From contig JAAXIA010000171.1 in assembly GCA_012270595.1 (NCBI GenBank), forward strand, positions 1-6,489: a stretch of 6,489 nucleotides of DNA. The letters run 5' to 3'. This document shows, in pieces, positions 1 to 5,289 of the stretch. A program made the translations under genes and the position numbers. The notes beneath the pieces were generated by a model, which saw only the letters and a list, made by a program, of their open reading frames with translations, was not told where the DNA came from and searched no databases. Numbering within the stretch: position 1 is the first letter of the stretch; the number at the start of each line of letters is the position of its first letter. Origin of the DNA: Rhodanobacteraceae bacterium (GTDB lineage Bacteria; Pseudomonadota; Gammaproteobacteria; Xanthomonadales; Rhodanobacteraceae).

Positions 1-1783
1 CTATCGCCGTGCCAAGAACGACGTACAGATCACGGGCCATACTGGCGTTAATGGCCGCCTCGCTTTGTACCTGGTCTTGCTGATAGATACGTTTTTGTGG
101 GTGCATCATGGCGACAAAGCGGCCATGATGCGTGACTTTCAGGGTTGCCTCGGTGGCGCGCCAATTCGGGCCATTGATTTGTTTTACGCCCTGGAACAGG
201 AATTGGTAACCGGCAACACGTTGCATTTCACCGGGTGCCATACGCAGATCGTGTGTCACGCTCAAGGATTGGCACAGTAGTGCACCAGCCAGGAACACAG
301 CGACACCAAGGTGAGCCAGTAGCATGCCGACGATCTGGGAAGAATAGCGCTTTCCACGTGGCCACGCGCGCCAGCGTTCCATGGTGTAAAGCAGTACGCC
401 GCTGGCCACCCAGGTGGCAGATGCGACACCAACCATGGCCTTGAAGTGGCCTTTGGTCAGGCAAGCTGTGACTATGGTGCAGGCCAGTGCGGCGATGGCG
501 CAGCGTAGAACTAATCCCTTAAGCAGCGTTTCCATGCCTTGCCCCCAGCGCAGGCATGGGCCGATAGGCAGCAGCCCCACCACCGGTAACATCAGTATAG
601 GAAACAGCAGGCCGAAGTAGGGTGAACCGACCGAGATCTTGCCCAGATGGAACGCTTCGCCAAGCAGTGGGAAAAGCGTGCCCAGCAGTACCATGGCGGC
701 GGCGCTTGTAAACATCAGATTGCCGATGAGTAAAGCGGTTTCACGTGAGGTTGGGGTGAAGGGATGGCCAGCCATGATCCTGGGTGCACGCCATGCGTAG
801 AGCAGCAACGAGGCACTAACAACGATACCTAAAAGTGCCAGCATATACATGCCACGACCGGGAGCGGAGGCAAAGGCATGCACCGAGGTCAATATGCCTG
901 AGCGGACCAGGAAGGTTCCCAGTAGCGATAAGGAGAAAACGAGGATGGATAACAAAATAGTCCAGGCATGTACGCTGCCGCGTTTTTCCGTGATCGCCTG
1001 GGCATGGATCAGAGCCACACCTGCCAGCCATGGCATAAAACTGGCGTTTTCAACCGGATCCCAGAACCACCAGCCACCCCACCCCAGTTCGCTATAAGCC
1101 CACCAGCTACCTGCCACCATGCCTCCAGTGAGGAAAGCCCAGGCTGCGTTGGTCCATGGGCGAGCCAGACGCACCCAGGCCGATCCCATGGCAGGGTTAA
1201 ACAAGGCGGCGATGGCAAAGGCGAAGCTTATGGAAAAACCTGCATAACCCAGGTACAGCAGCGGTGGGTGGAAGATCATCCCTGGGTTTTGTAGTAGTGG
1301 ATTAAGATTGCTGCCGTTGACCGGCATGGGCAATAAGCGTTCAAACGGATTGGAGGTGAACAGGGTAAACGACAGGAAACCGGCACAGATCAGACCCAGT
1401 ACGCCGAGTACGTGCGCAATAAAAGCTTCATATAGATGACGACTGAGCATCAAGAGTGCCATGCTCCATAGATTGAGAATCAGCACCCACAGCAGCAAGG
1501 AACCTGTATGCCCCCCCCAGACCGCAGCGATGCGGTAATACCACGGTAGCGAAAGGTTAGTGTTTTCAGCTACGTAGCGAACCGAGAAATCAACGTGCAG
1601 GCATGCCAAGGTCAGAATCAGAAAGGCCAGTAACACAAACATCGCCTGTCCAGCGGCAGCGCAGCGGGTGACGGTCATCGCTACGCTTTGCCGTCGCCAT
1701 GCGCCGACAAATGGCGGAAAAGCTTGTGCCAGCGCTAATAGCAAGGCAAGAATAAGCGCGATTTGACCTAGTTCGGGCAGCAT
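1..1783 (-). CDS. ccmF: Cytochrome c heme lyase subunit CcmF (3' end outside window)
   Basis: Polytopic inner-membrane protein that, with CcmH (and the thioredoxin CcmG), transfers heme from holo-CcmE to the CXXCH motif of apocytochrome c in the periplasm. The frame opens with MLPELGQIALILA and stays open to the left edge: 594 codons are visible and, against a usual length near 650, roughly 50-60 C-terminal residues are missing. The tryptophan-rich heme-handling motif WGGWWFWDPVEN lies at about residues 235-246. The four conserved histidines are visible: H172 (FHPPLLYLGY), H260 (ALIHAQAITEKRG), H302 (SVHAFAS) and H491 (LLAHLGV). They correspond closely to the known E. coli positions. Further family motifs are NPLLQNPGM and the late periplasmic stretch PGEMQRVAGYQFLFQGV followed by DLYVVLG. 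The start lies 9 bp after the ccmE stop with no strong ribosome site, so translation is probably coupled. Oddities are a run of eight G in the coding strand at W89-G91 and HTGS where the family usually has HEGS. ccmG and ccmH would be expected further left. Confidence 0.96.
   Translation of the reverse strand, partial: MLPELGQIALILALLLALAQAFPPFVGAWRRQSVAMTVTRCAAAGQAMFVLLAFLILTLACLHVDFSVRYVAENTNLSLPWYYRIAAVWGGHTGSLLLWVLILNLWSMALLMLSRHLYEAFIAHVLGVLGLICAGFLSFTLFTSNPFERLLPMPVNGSNLNPLLQNPGMIFHPPLLYLGYAGFSISFAFAIAALFNPAMGSAWVRLARPWTNAAWAFLTGGMVAGSWWAYSELGWGGWWFWDPVENASFMPWLAGVALIHAQAITEKRGSVHAWTILLSILVFSLSLLGTFLVRSGILTSVHAFASAPGRGMYMLALLGIVVSASLLLYAWRAPRIMAGHPFTPTSRETALLIGNLMFTSAAAMVLLGTLFPLLGEAFHLGKISVGSPYFGLLFPILMLPVVGLLPIGPCLRWGQGMETLLKGLVLRCAIAALACTIVTACLTKGHFKAMVGVASATWVASGVLLYTMERWRAWPRGKRYSSQIVGMLLAHLGVAVFLAGALLCQSLSVTHDLRMAPGEMQRVAGYQFLFQGVKQINGPNWRATEATLKVTHHGRFVAMMHPQKRIYQQDQVQSEAAINASMARDLYVVLGTAI
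1511..1518. repeat. Eight-base C/G homopolymer inside ccmF
   Basis: Eight consecutive C on the plus strand (G in the ccmF coding strand) encode the conserved Trp-Gly-Gly of the WGGH motif near residues 89-92. The reading frame is continuous across the tract, so the assembled length is the in-frame one. Runs of this length can slip during replication and are also frequent sites of sequencing error. Confidence 0.9.
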
Positions 1784-1792
1784 GATATTTGC

Positions 1793-2257
1793 TTAAGTTC
1801 TACTGCCTGGACAAGTGCCGTGTTCACCTGCATCGGTATGAACCATGGCCTGTTTCAGTTCTCTGGGCATATAGGTTGCATCGTGTTTGGTGAGCACCTG
1901 GTTTGCAACAAAACGCTGTTGTTCCATATGTCCACTGACAATCACGGATTGCTGGTCGCCAAACAGGTCGGGAAGGATGCCAGTGTAGATGACTGGAATG
2001 GCCGCTTTGGCATCCACCACGGTAAAGAAGACTTGCAGCGTATTGTGGCTGTGCCTGATGGAACCGGTCTTGACTATGCCACCAAGGCGGAAACTATGTT
2101 GCTTCCGTGCTTTACCTGCCTTGATCTGGCTGGGTGTGAACAGATAGTTCATGTTTTGCTGGAGTGCAAACACGATCAGGCTGGTGGCCAATGCGGTGGC
2201 CGTGCTGACCAGCAGAATAGTGATAAGTCGGCGTTTGCGTGTGCGCTGCATCGTCAT
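1793..2257 (-). CDS. ccmE: Cytochrome c-type biogenesis heme chaperone CcmE
   Basis: Periplasm-facing heme chaperone that binds heme covalently and carries it from CcmC to CcmF. The product is 154 residues, normal for the family. It begins [11 protein letters not shown], a short basic cytoplasmic end. One membrane anchor follows at about residues 11-32, then [12 protein letters not shown] and the OB-fold beta-barrel domain with [24 protein letters not shown] and [11 protein letters not shown]. The heme-binding histidine is H125 in [11 protein letters not shown], with Y129 as the usual axial tyrosine. They match H130 and Y134 of E. coli. The C-terminal tail after PREL is variable and polar, as is typical. 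The frame is open further upstream to 2563, but that extension runs across ccmD and the end of ccmC and shows no family similarity, so I chose 2257. An in-frame ATG at 2251 is an alternative start. No clear Shine-Dalgarno sequence precedes either. ccmD ends 11 bp upstream, suggesting coupled translation. Confidence 0.96.
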   Translation of the reverse strand: MTMQRTRKRRLITILLVSTATALATSLIVFALQQNMNYLFTPSQIKAGKARKQHSFRLGGIVKTGSIRHSHNTLQVFFTVVDAKAAIPVIYTGILPDLFGDQQSVIVSGHMEQQRFVANQVLTKHDATYMPRELKQAMVHTDAGEHGTCPGSRT

Positions 2258-2268
2258 GGGAGTTATGC

Positions 2269-2478
2269 TTAAGGTGGTGGTGGAAGCGTGCGCGAGACAT
2301 GGCTCTGATGGGCTTTTTTCCAGGTCAGGCGATGACGCTCTTCGAGCAGTAGTCGCCGGTAGTGGAAACTGGCGCTTAGCCAGTCGATGAGCAAGACCAG
2401 TAAAAAAACGCCGTAGGCTGGCCATACATAGCCGGCATAGCCGCCCATGGCCAGAAACTTTACCAGTGCAACGTTCAT
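2269..2478 (-). CDS. ccmD: Heme exporter accessory protein CcmD
   Basis: Small single-helix membrane protein that associates with the CcmABC complex and is needed for release of holo-CcmE from CcmC. The product is 69 residues. The family signature [16 protein letters not shown] is at about residues 8-23 and runs directly into the transmembrane segment (about 21-37, [12 protein letters not shown]). A basic cytoplasmic tail follows ([15 protein letters not shown]), ending in four prolines encoded by a CCN repeat just before the stop. The start at 2478 is set by a strong Shine-Dalgarno sequence 8 bp upstream and by the family's usual N-terminus. A longer in-frame ORF from 2538 overlaps ccmC and is not supported. 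ccmC ends 5 bp upstream and ccmE starts 11 bp downstream. CcmD is poorly conserved outside the signature, so the call rests on that motif plus position. Confidence 0.93.
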   Translation of the reverse strand: MNVALVKFLAMGGYAGYVWPAYGVFLLVLLIDWLSASFHYRRLLLEERHRLTWKKAHQSHVSRTLPPPP

Positions 2479-2483
2479 TCGGG

Positions 2484-3236
2484 CTACTCCCCCATGGCGA
2501 TGATGCGGCGCGCCCAGTGCTTGCCTCTTTCCTGCCATAGCAGTTGCTTACGCATGCGGCCACACAAACTGGCCAGATAGTAAGCCTTAGTTGCCAGTGT
2601 CATCGTGAGTAGAGGCCATAGCATGCTGGCGCTGATGTAGGAGGGACCAAACAGGTTGATTGTGCTGCCCTGGTGCAGGGTATGCCACCACTGTACCGAA
2701 AAATGCACGATAGGCACGTTGATGAGGCCAATCAGGGTAAGGAAACTTGCCGCGCGTGCACCCTGGCGAGCATTGCAAAAGGAATGATAGAGGGCGATGA
2801 CACCAAGATACAGGAACAACAATATGAGTTCCGAGCTGAGGCGCGCATCCCAGGTCCACCAGGTACCCCACATGCGTTTACCCCATAAAGAGCCGGTTAT
2901 TAGAGTAATCAGGGTGAAAGCGGCACCGATGGGTGCCGATGCGATGGTTGCCAGTTCGGCTAGTTTGATGCGCCAGATCAGACCGAGTAGAGCCGTCCCA
3001 CCCATGAGTATGTAGATAAAAAGACTCATCCAGGCGCTAGGCACGTGGACAAAGATGATCCGGTAGGCGTCACCCTGTCGATAGTCGGTCGGCGCCAGTA
3101 GCAGGGCACCATATAACGCGATAATGCCAAGTAGCACAGCCAGCCTGCCGGACCAGCGGCGCAACTTGCCAGCGATGCAATAAAAGTGCGGTGGTGCCGC
3201 GAGTTTGCGCAACCACAAAGGTATCCAGACGCTCAT
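2484..3236 (-). CDS. ccmC: Heme transporter / holo-CcmE synthase CcmC
   Basis: Inner-membrane protein of the heme-handling family that presents heme at the periplasmic face and promotes its covalent attachment to CcmE. The product is 250 residues with about six membrane helices. The start gives [23 protein letters not shown], matching the usual CcmC N-terminus of the form W..KLA.P..FY..AG. The tryptophan-rich motif WGTWWTWD occupies residues 123-130. The two axial histidines are H64 ([14 protein letters not shown]) and H188 ([10 protein letters not shown]), each four positions beyond E. coli H60 and H184. Longer in-frame starts exist at 3302 and 3251 but add residues without family similarity, and neither has a better ribosome site. 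Upstream lies the one sizeable gap in the cluster (86 bp after ccmB). It holds a 23-codon ORF ending 4 bp before this start, so reinitiation is possible. Downstream, ccmD follows after 5 bp. Confidence 0.96.
   Translation of the reverse strand: MSVWIPLWLRKLAAPPHFYCIAGKLRRWSGRLAVLLGIIALYGALLLAPTDYRQGDAYRIIFVHVPSAWMSLFIYILMGGTALLGLIWRIKLAELATIASAPIGAAFTLITLITGSLWGKRMWGTWWTWDARLSSELILLFLYLGVIALYHSFCNARQGARAASFLTLIGLINVPIVHFSVQWWHTLHQGSTINLFGPSYISASMLWPLLTMTLATKAYYLASLCGRMRKQLLWQERGKHWARRIIAMGE
2487..2493 (-). promoter_or_regulatory. Ribosome binding site of ccmD
   Basis: The coding strand reads GGGGGAG, 8 bp before the ccmD ATG. It lies inside the last codons of ccmC (MGE then stop). It is among the strongest Shine-Dalgarno sequences in the window and fixes the ccmD start at 2478. 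Its position ties ccmD translation to the arrival of ribosomes at the end of ccmC. Confidence 0.8.
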
Positions 3237-3240
3237 GCTT

Positions 3241-3312
3241 TTAGGTCTCATCGTCGCTGGTGCGCGCAGATGCCGGAGCATATTGCCACAATATGCGGCC
3301 ATATCGGGTCAT
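3241..3312 (-). CDS. Possible 23-residue small ORF between ccmB and ccmC
   Basis: I do not recognise this ORF and its coding status is uncertain. It begins MTRYGRILWQY and ends TSDDET, giving 23 residues with a basic, aromatic N-terminal half and an acidic end. The coding strand has AGAGG 7 bp before its ATG, directly overlapping the ccmB stop, which is ideal spacing. Its TAA lies 4 bp before the ccmC ATG. The ccmC start itself has only a weak GAG about 10 bp upstream. The arrangement suggests a small ORF that passes ribosomes from ccmB to ccmC, or a small membrane-associated peptide. It is too short for composition to prove coding. The alternative is that the gap is untranslated, or that ccmC starts further upstream in another frame of the same DNA. 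Confidence 0.25.
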   Translation of the reverse strand: MTRYGRILWQYAPASARTSDDET

Positions 3313-3322
3313 GTTGGGGCCT

Positions 3323-4012
3323 CTATCCATCCAGACCGATATGCAAAGCGGCGGCGCAGGACAGGGGGGCCAGTACCAAAGCCAGCACCAGGGCAGCCCC
3401 GAGCCAGGCCAGTGGCGCGACCCAGGCCAAACCCTGCTCTGCCGCCACCAGTGTGCCAGAGCTGGCAATTACTATGGGAACACACAAAGGTAGTAGCGTG
3501 AGAGCTAGCAGCATACCAGAGCGTTGCGTACTAGTAATGGTCAAGGCCATGAGTATGGCTCCCAGTAAACTGATCAAGAGGGTCGCCAGTAGCAAACTGA
3601 GCATGAGTACGGGTAAAAGTCGGGGGGCTAAGTGCATGAGGCCGGCCAGAAGCGGGGAGAGTACGATCAGCGGTGCAGCACTGGTCAACCAGTAAACCAG
3701 GACCTTGATGGCGAGCAGCACCGCCAACGGCTGAGGTGAAAGCATCAGTTGTTCCAGCGAGCCATCATCGCTATCCTCGCGAAACAGGGTATTTAGCTCC
3801 AGTAGCATGGCCAGCACCACGATGACCAGCACGACGCCACCGGCAATCTGTTGCAGTACCAGCCGGTCAGGTCCCAAGGCGAAAGGGAACAGTGTGGTGA
3901 CGATCAAGGCATAGAGTATGGGTAAGGCCAGATCAGCGCGTCGACGCCAGGCCAGGGTGAGATCGTGCCTTAGCATGGCGGTACAAGCTTTGAGCAAGAG
4001 CGTCCGGCTCAT
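3323..4012 (-). CDS. ccmB: Heme exporter membrane subunit CcmB
   Basis: Membrane subunit of the CcmAB ABC-type complex. Together with CcmA it uses ATP hydrolysis to free holo-CcmE from CcmC; it is not thought to export heme on its own despite its name. The product is 229 residues, near the usual 220, with about six hydrophobic helices. The family hallmark FREDSDDGSLEQLMLSP spans residues 77-93, after the second hydrophobic segment. The other diagnostic stretch, LTLLPLCVPIVI, is at about 171-182. The N-terminal RHDLTLAWRRRADLA is the usual amphipathic basic start. The ATG overlaps the ccmA stop in an ATGA sequence (4009-4012), so translation is coupled and no independent ribosome site is needed. 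An 86-bp gap separates it from ccmC. Confidence 0.97.
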   Translation of the reverse strand: MSRTLLLKACTAMLRHDLTLAWRRRADLALPILYALIVTTLFPFALGPDRLVLQQIAGGVVLVIVVLAMLLELNTLFREDSDDGSLEQLMLSPQPLAVLLAIKVLVYWLTSAAPLIVLSPLLAGLMHLAPRLLPVLMLSLLLATLLISLLGAILMALTITSTQRSGMLLALTLLPLCVPIVIASSGTLVAAEQGLAWVAPLAWLGAALVLALVLAPLSCAAALHIGLDG

Positions 4013-4650
4013 ATATCCATCCGCATACGCTTTATTCCGGCAGTGTGAAAAACACGCTGGTCGTGACTGCTGAGTAACACTGCGCCATGTCGGGCAGTAT
4101 GCCTGGCAAGCAGATGATTCATCAGTTCAACACCGCTACCATCAAGGTGAACGAAAGGTTCGTCCAGAAGCCATAAGGTGGCTGGAATCAGCAGCAGGCG
4201 TGCCAGTGCGCTGCGCTTTTTCTGACCTGCAGAGAGGCGATATACGGGCTCATCACTGACGGCGTCCAGACCCAGATAGCCAAGTGCAGCGTCAATATTC
4301 GTACGCGCGGCCCCGTACAGATCAACGCTTGTACGCAGGTTTTCACGTGGTGTCAGCCTTGCTTTCAAGCCGAGATGATGGCCGATAAACAACATGTCGC
4401 CCGGGGAACGATCCCGGTGCAGAGGTCGACCGCGCCATAGCACTTCACCAGAGCTGGCCTGTAGCAAGCCGGTAAGCAGGCGCATCAGGGTGGTTTTGCC
4501 GCTGCCATTGGCACCCTCAAGAAGAATCATGTCACCGCTATCAAGACGAAAGCTTAGCGGAGCAAACACTGGTTCGTCCTGACGTTTGAAGCACAGCGCA
4601 CGGGCTTCAAGGAGTGGCGCAGCACAATGGGTCAGGATCATGGGCTCCAT
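4009..4650 (-). CDS. ccmA: Heme exporter ATP-binding subunit CcmA
   Basis: Cytoplasmic ABC ATPase that pairs with CcmB and powers release of holo-CcmE. The product is 213 residues, slightly over the usual 200-210. The Walker A motif GANGSGKTT is at 46-54, the signature LSAGQKKRSALARLLL at 139-154, Walker B LWLLDEP at 159-165 with catalytic E164, the D-loop at about 169-170 and the switch histidine at H196 (LLSSHDQ). At the Q-loop position the sequence is IGHHLGLK, without glutamine. As I recall many CcmA proteins have GHQPG or similar here, so this may be a Q-to-H change. Two starts are possible, at 4650 (MEPMILTHC) and three codons later at 4641. Neither has a well-spaced Shine-Dalgarno sequence. 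The gene opens the ccm cluster, 84 bp after phaR, and overlaps ccmB by 4 bp at its end. Confidence 0.96.
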   Translation of the reverse strand: MEPMILTHCAAPLLEARALCFKRQDEPVFAPLSFRLDSGDMILLEGANGSGKTTLMRLLTGLLQASSGEVLWRGRPLHRDRSPGDMLFIGHHLGLKARLTPRENLRTSVDLYGAARTNIDAALGYLGLDAVSDEPVYRLSAGQKKRSALARLLLIPATLWLLDEPFVHLDGSGVELMNHLLARHTARHGAVLLSSHDQRVFHTAGIKRMRMDI

Positions 4651-4734
4651 GGGTGTCTGTAAAATAAGGAAGGTCTTGTACAGATAGCTTAAAGTACGGC
4701 TGATGAGGGCAACCCGGCTAAAGTCGATAAGCGA
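4651..4734 (-). other. phaR-ccmA intergenic gap
   Basis: This 84-bp stretch separates the phaR stop from the ccmA start. I tested it by eye for a sigma-70 promoter and for a rho-independent terminator. A TTGCCC hexamer is present but lacks a good -10 at 16-18 bp, and no GC-rich hairpin followed by a T-run is visible. Either phaR and ccm are co-transcribed or the ccm promoter is of a type I cannot recognise. The only symmetric element is a weak 6-bp inverted repeat, listed separately. Confidence 0.5.
4656..4684. repeat. Short inverted repeat upstream of ccmA
   Basis: Arms TCTGTA and TACAGA are separated by 17 bp, ending just upstream of the ccmA ATG. The spacing is too wide for a compact hairpin and could fit a dimeric regulator binding adjacent helical turns. 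Six-bp arms can arise by chance, so functional meaning is doubtful. Confidence 0.3.
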
Positions 4735-5238
4735 TTAGTCCGTGCTGGATTTACGGCGCTTTTGCCGGTGATGATTGTTAACAGAAGGCATGACTTTGGT
4801 AGCATCAAGCAGAGTGCGTTGCATGGATGTCCAGGTTTCCATGTTGCGTTTAGTCAAATCGTTGATTACCGACCATGGCGTTTGGTCCATCAGTGTGCCG
4901 AGCTGCTTGCGAAACTGTTGCTGCTGGCCCAGGAATACTTCCAGGCTGCGCTCGAGATAAGGACCCATAAGACCTTGTAGTGTGTCACCATAAAAACGGA
5001 TCATTTGTCGTAATAACTGGGGTGACAGGATCGGTTGCTGGTTTTCTTCATGCTCAGAGAGGATCTGGAGTAGCACGGAGCGGGTCAGGTCTTCCCCGGT
5101 TTTGGCATCGCGCACCTCAAAATCCTCGCCCTCCTGAACTAAATGGTGAATCTCCTCAAGCGTGATGTAGCTGGAAATTTGGGTGTCATAAAGTCGGCGA
5201 TTTTGGTATTTTTTGATAATGCGGGTGGTGTTGACCAT
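4735..5238 (-). CDS. phaR: Polyhydroxyalkanoate synthesis regulator PhaR
   Basis: DNA-binding repressor of the PhaR family. In studied species it represses phasin genes and its own gene, and leaves DNA when it binds nascent polyhydroxyalkanoate granules. The product is 167 residues, a normal length. The N-terminal PHB/PHA accumulation regulator DNA-binding domain covers about residues 5-62 with the hallmark RIIKKYQNRRLYDT, SSYITLEEI and DAKTGEDLTRSVLLQI. The second conserved domain follows at about 70-108 with LLRQMIRFYGDTLQGLMGPYLERSLEVF. The remainder is predicted helical and ends in a basic tail (HHRQKRRKSSTD). The start at 5238 places the domain at residue 5, as is usual, and has a modest AGG 8 bp upstream. 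No pha biosynthesis or phasin gene lies in this window. The nearby 22-bp palindrome is a candidate control site. Whether it shares a transcript with ccmA downstream is open. Confidence 0.95.
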   Translation of the reverse strand: MVNTTRIIKKYQNRRLYDTQISSYITLEEIHHLVQEGEDFEVRDAKTGEDLTRSVLLQILSEHEENQQPILSPQLLRQMIRFYGDTLQGLMGPYLERSLEVFLGQQQQFRKQLGTLMDQTPWSVINDLTKRNMETWTSMQRTLLDATKVMPSVNNHHRQKRRKSSTD

Positions 5239-5267
5239 AGCGGGAACCTGAAGGAATGGATAGCGTC

Positions 5268-5289
5268 AATGCCTTGCATGCAAGGCATT
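5268..5289. repeat. Perfect 22-bp palindrome between the exporter gene and phaR
   Basis: Two exact 11-bp arms (AATGCCTTGCA and its reverse complement) meet with no spacer. As RNA this would fold to a 9-bp stem with a CATG loop. It abuts the exporter stop codon and ends 29 bp before the phaR ATG. No T-run follows on either strand, so it is not a standard rho-independent terminator. Position and symmetry also fit an operator for a dimeric regulator of phaR, possibly PhaR itself, whose reported sites include TGC/GCA-type half-sites (from memory). A TTGACG hexamer just beyond the palindrome could be a -35 element but has no convincing -10. Confidence 0.85.

Noticed and set aside
1820..2272. 150-codon plus-strand ORF antisense to ccmE
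   Set aside because: It is fully opposite the well-supported ccmE, without recognisable domains or a ribosome site.
2258..2563. Upstream extension of the ccmE frame (ORF open to 2563, 256 codons in total)
   Set aside because: The extra 102 residues lie across ccmD and the ccmC end, show no CcmE similarity, and the family N-terminus begins at 2257.
3237..3302. Longer ccmC start at 3302 adding 22 residues
   Set aside because: The added residues are not part of the CcmC family, no better ribosome site precedes them, and the family-like N-terminus starts at 3236.
3186..3695. 169-codon plus-strand ORF antisense to ccmB and the ccmB-ccmC gap
   Set aside because: It is Arg/Ser/Ala-rich low-complexity translation typical of a shadow frame, opposite a clear ccmB, with no recognisable motif.
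5268..5289. Reading the palindrome as an intrinsic terminator of the exporter gene
   Set aside because: No run of T follows the stem on either strand, and the stem is only moderately GC-rich; retained as a palindrome of unknown role.
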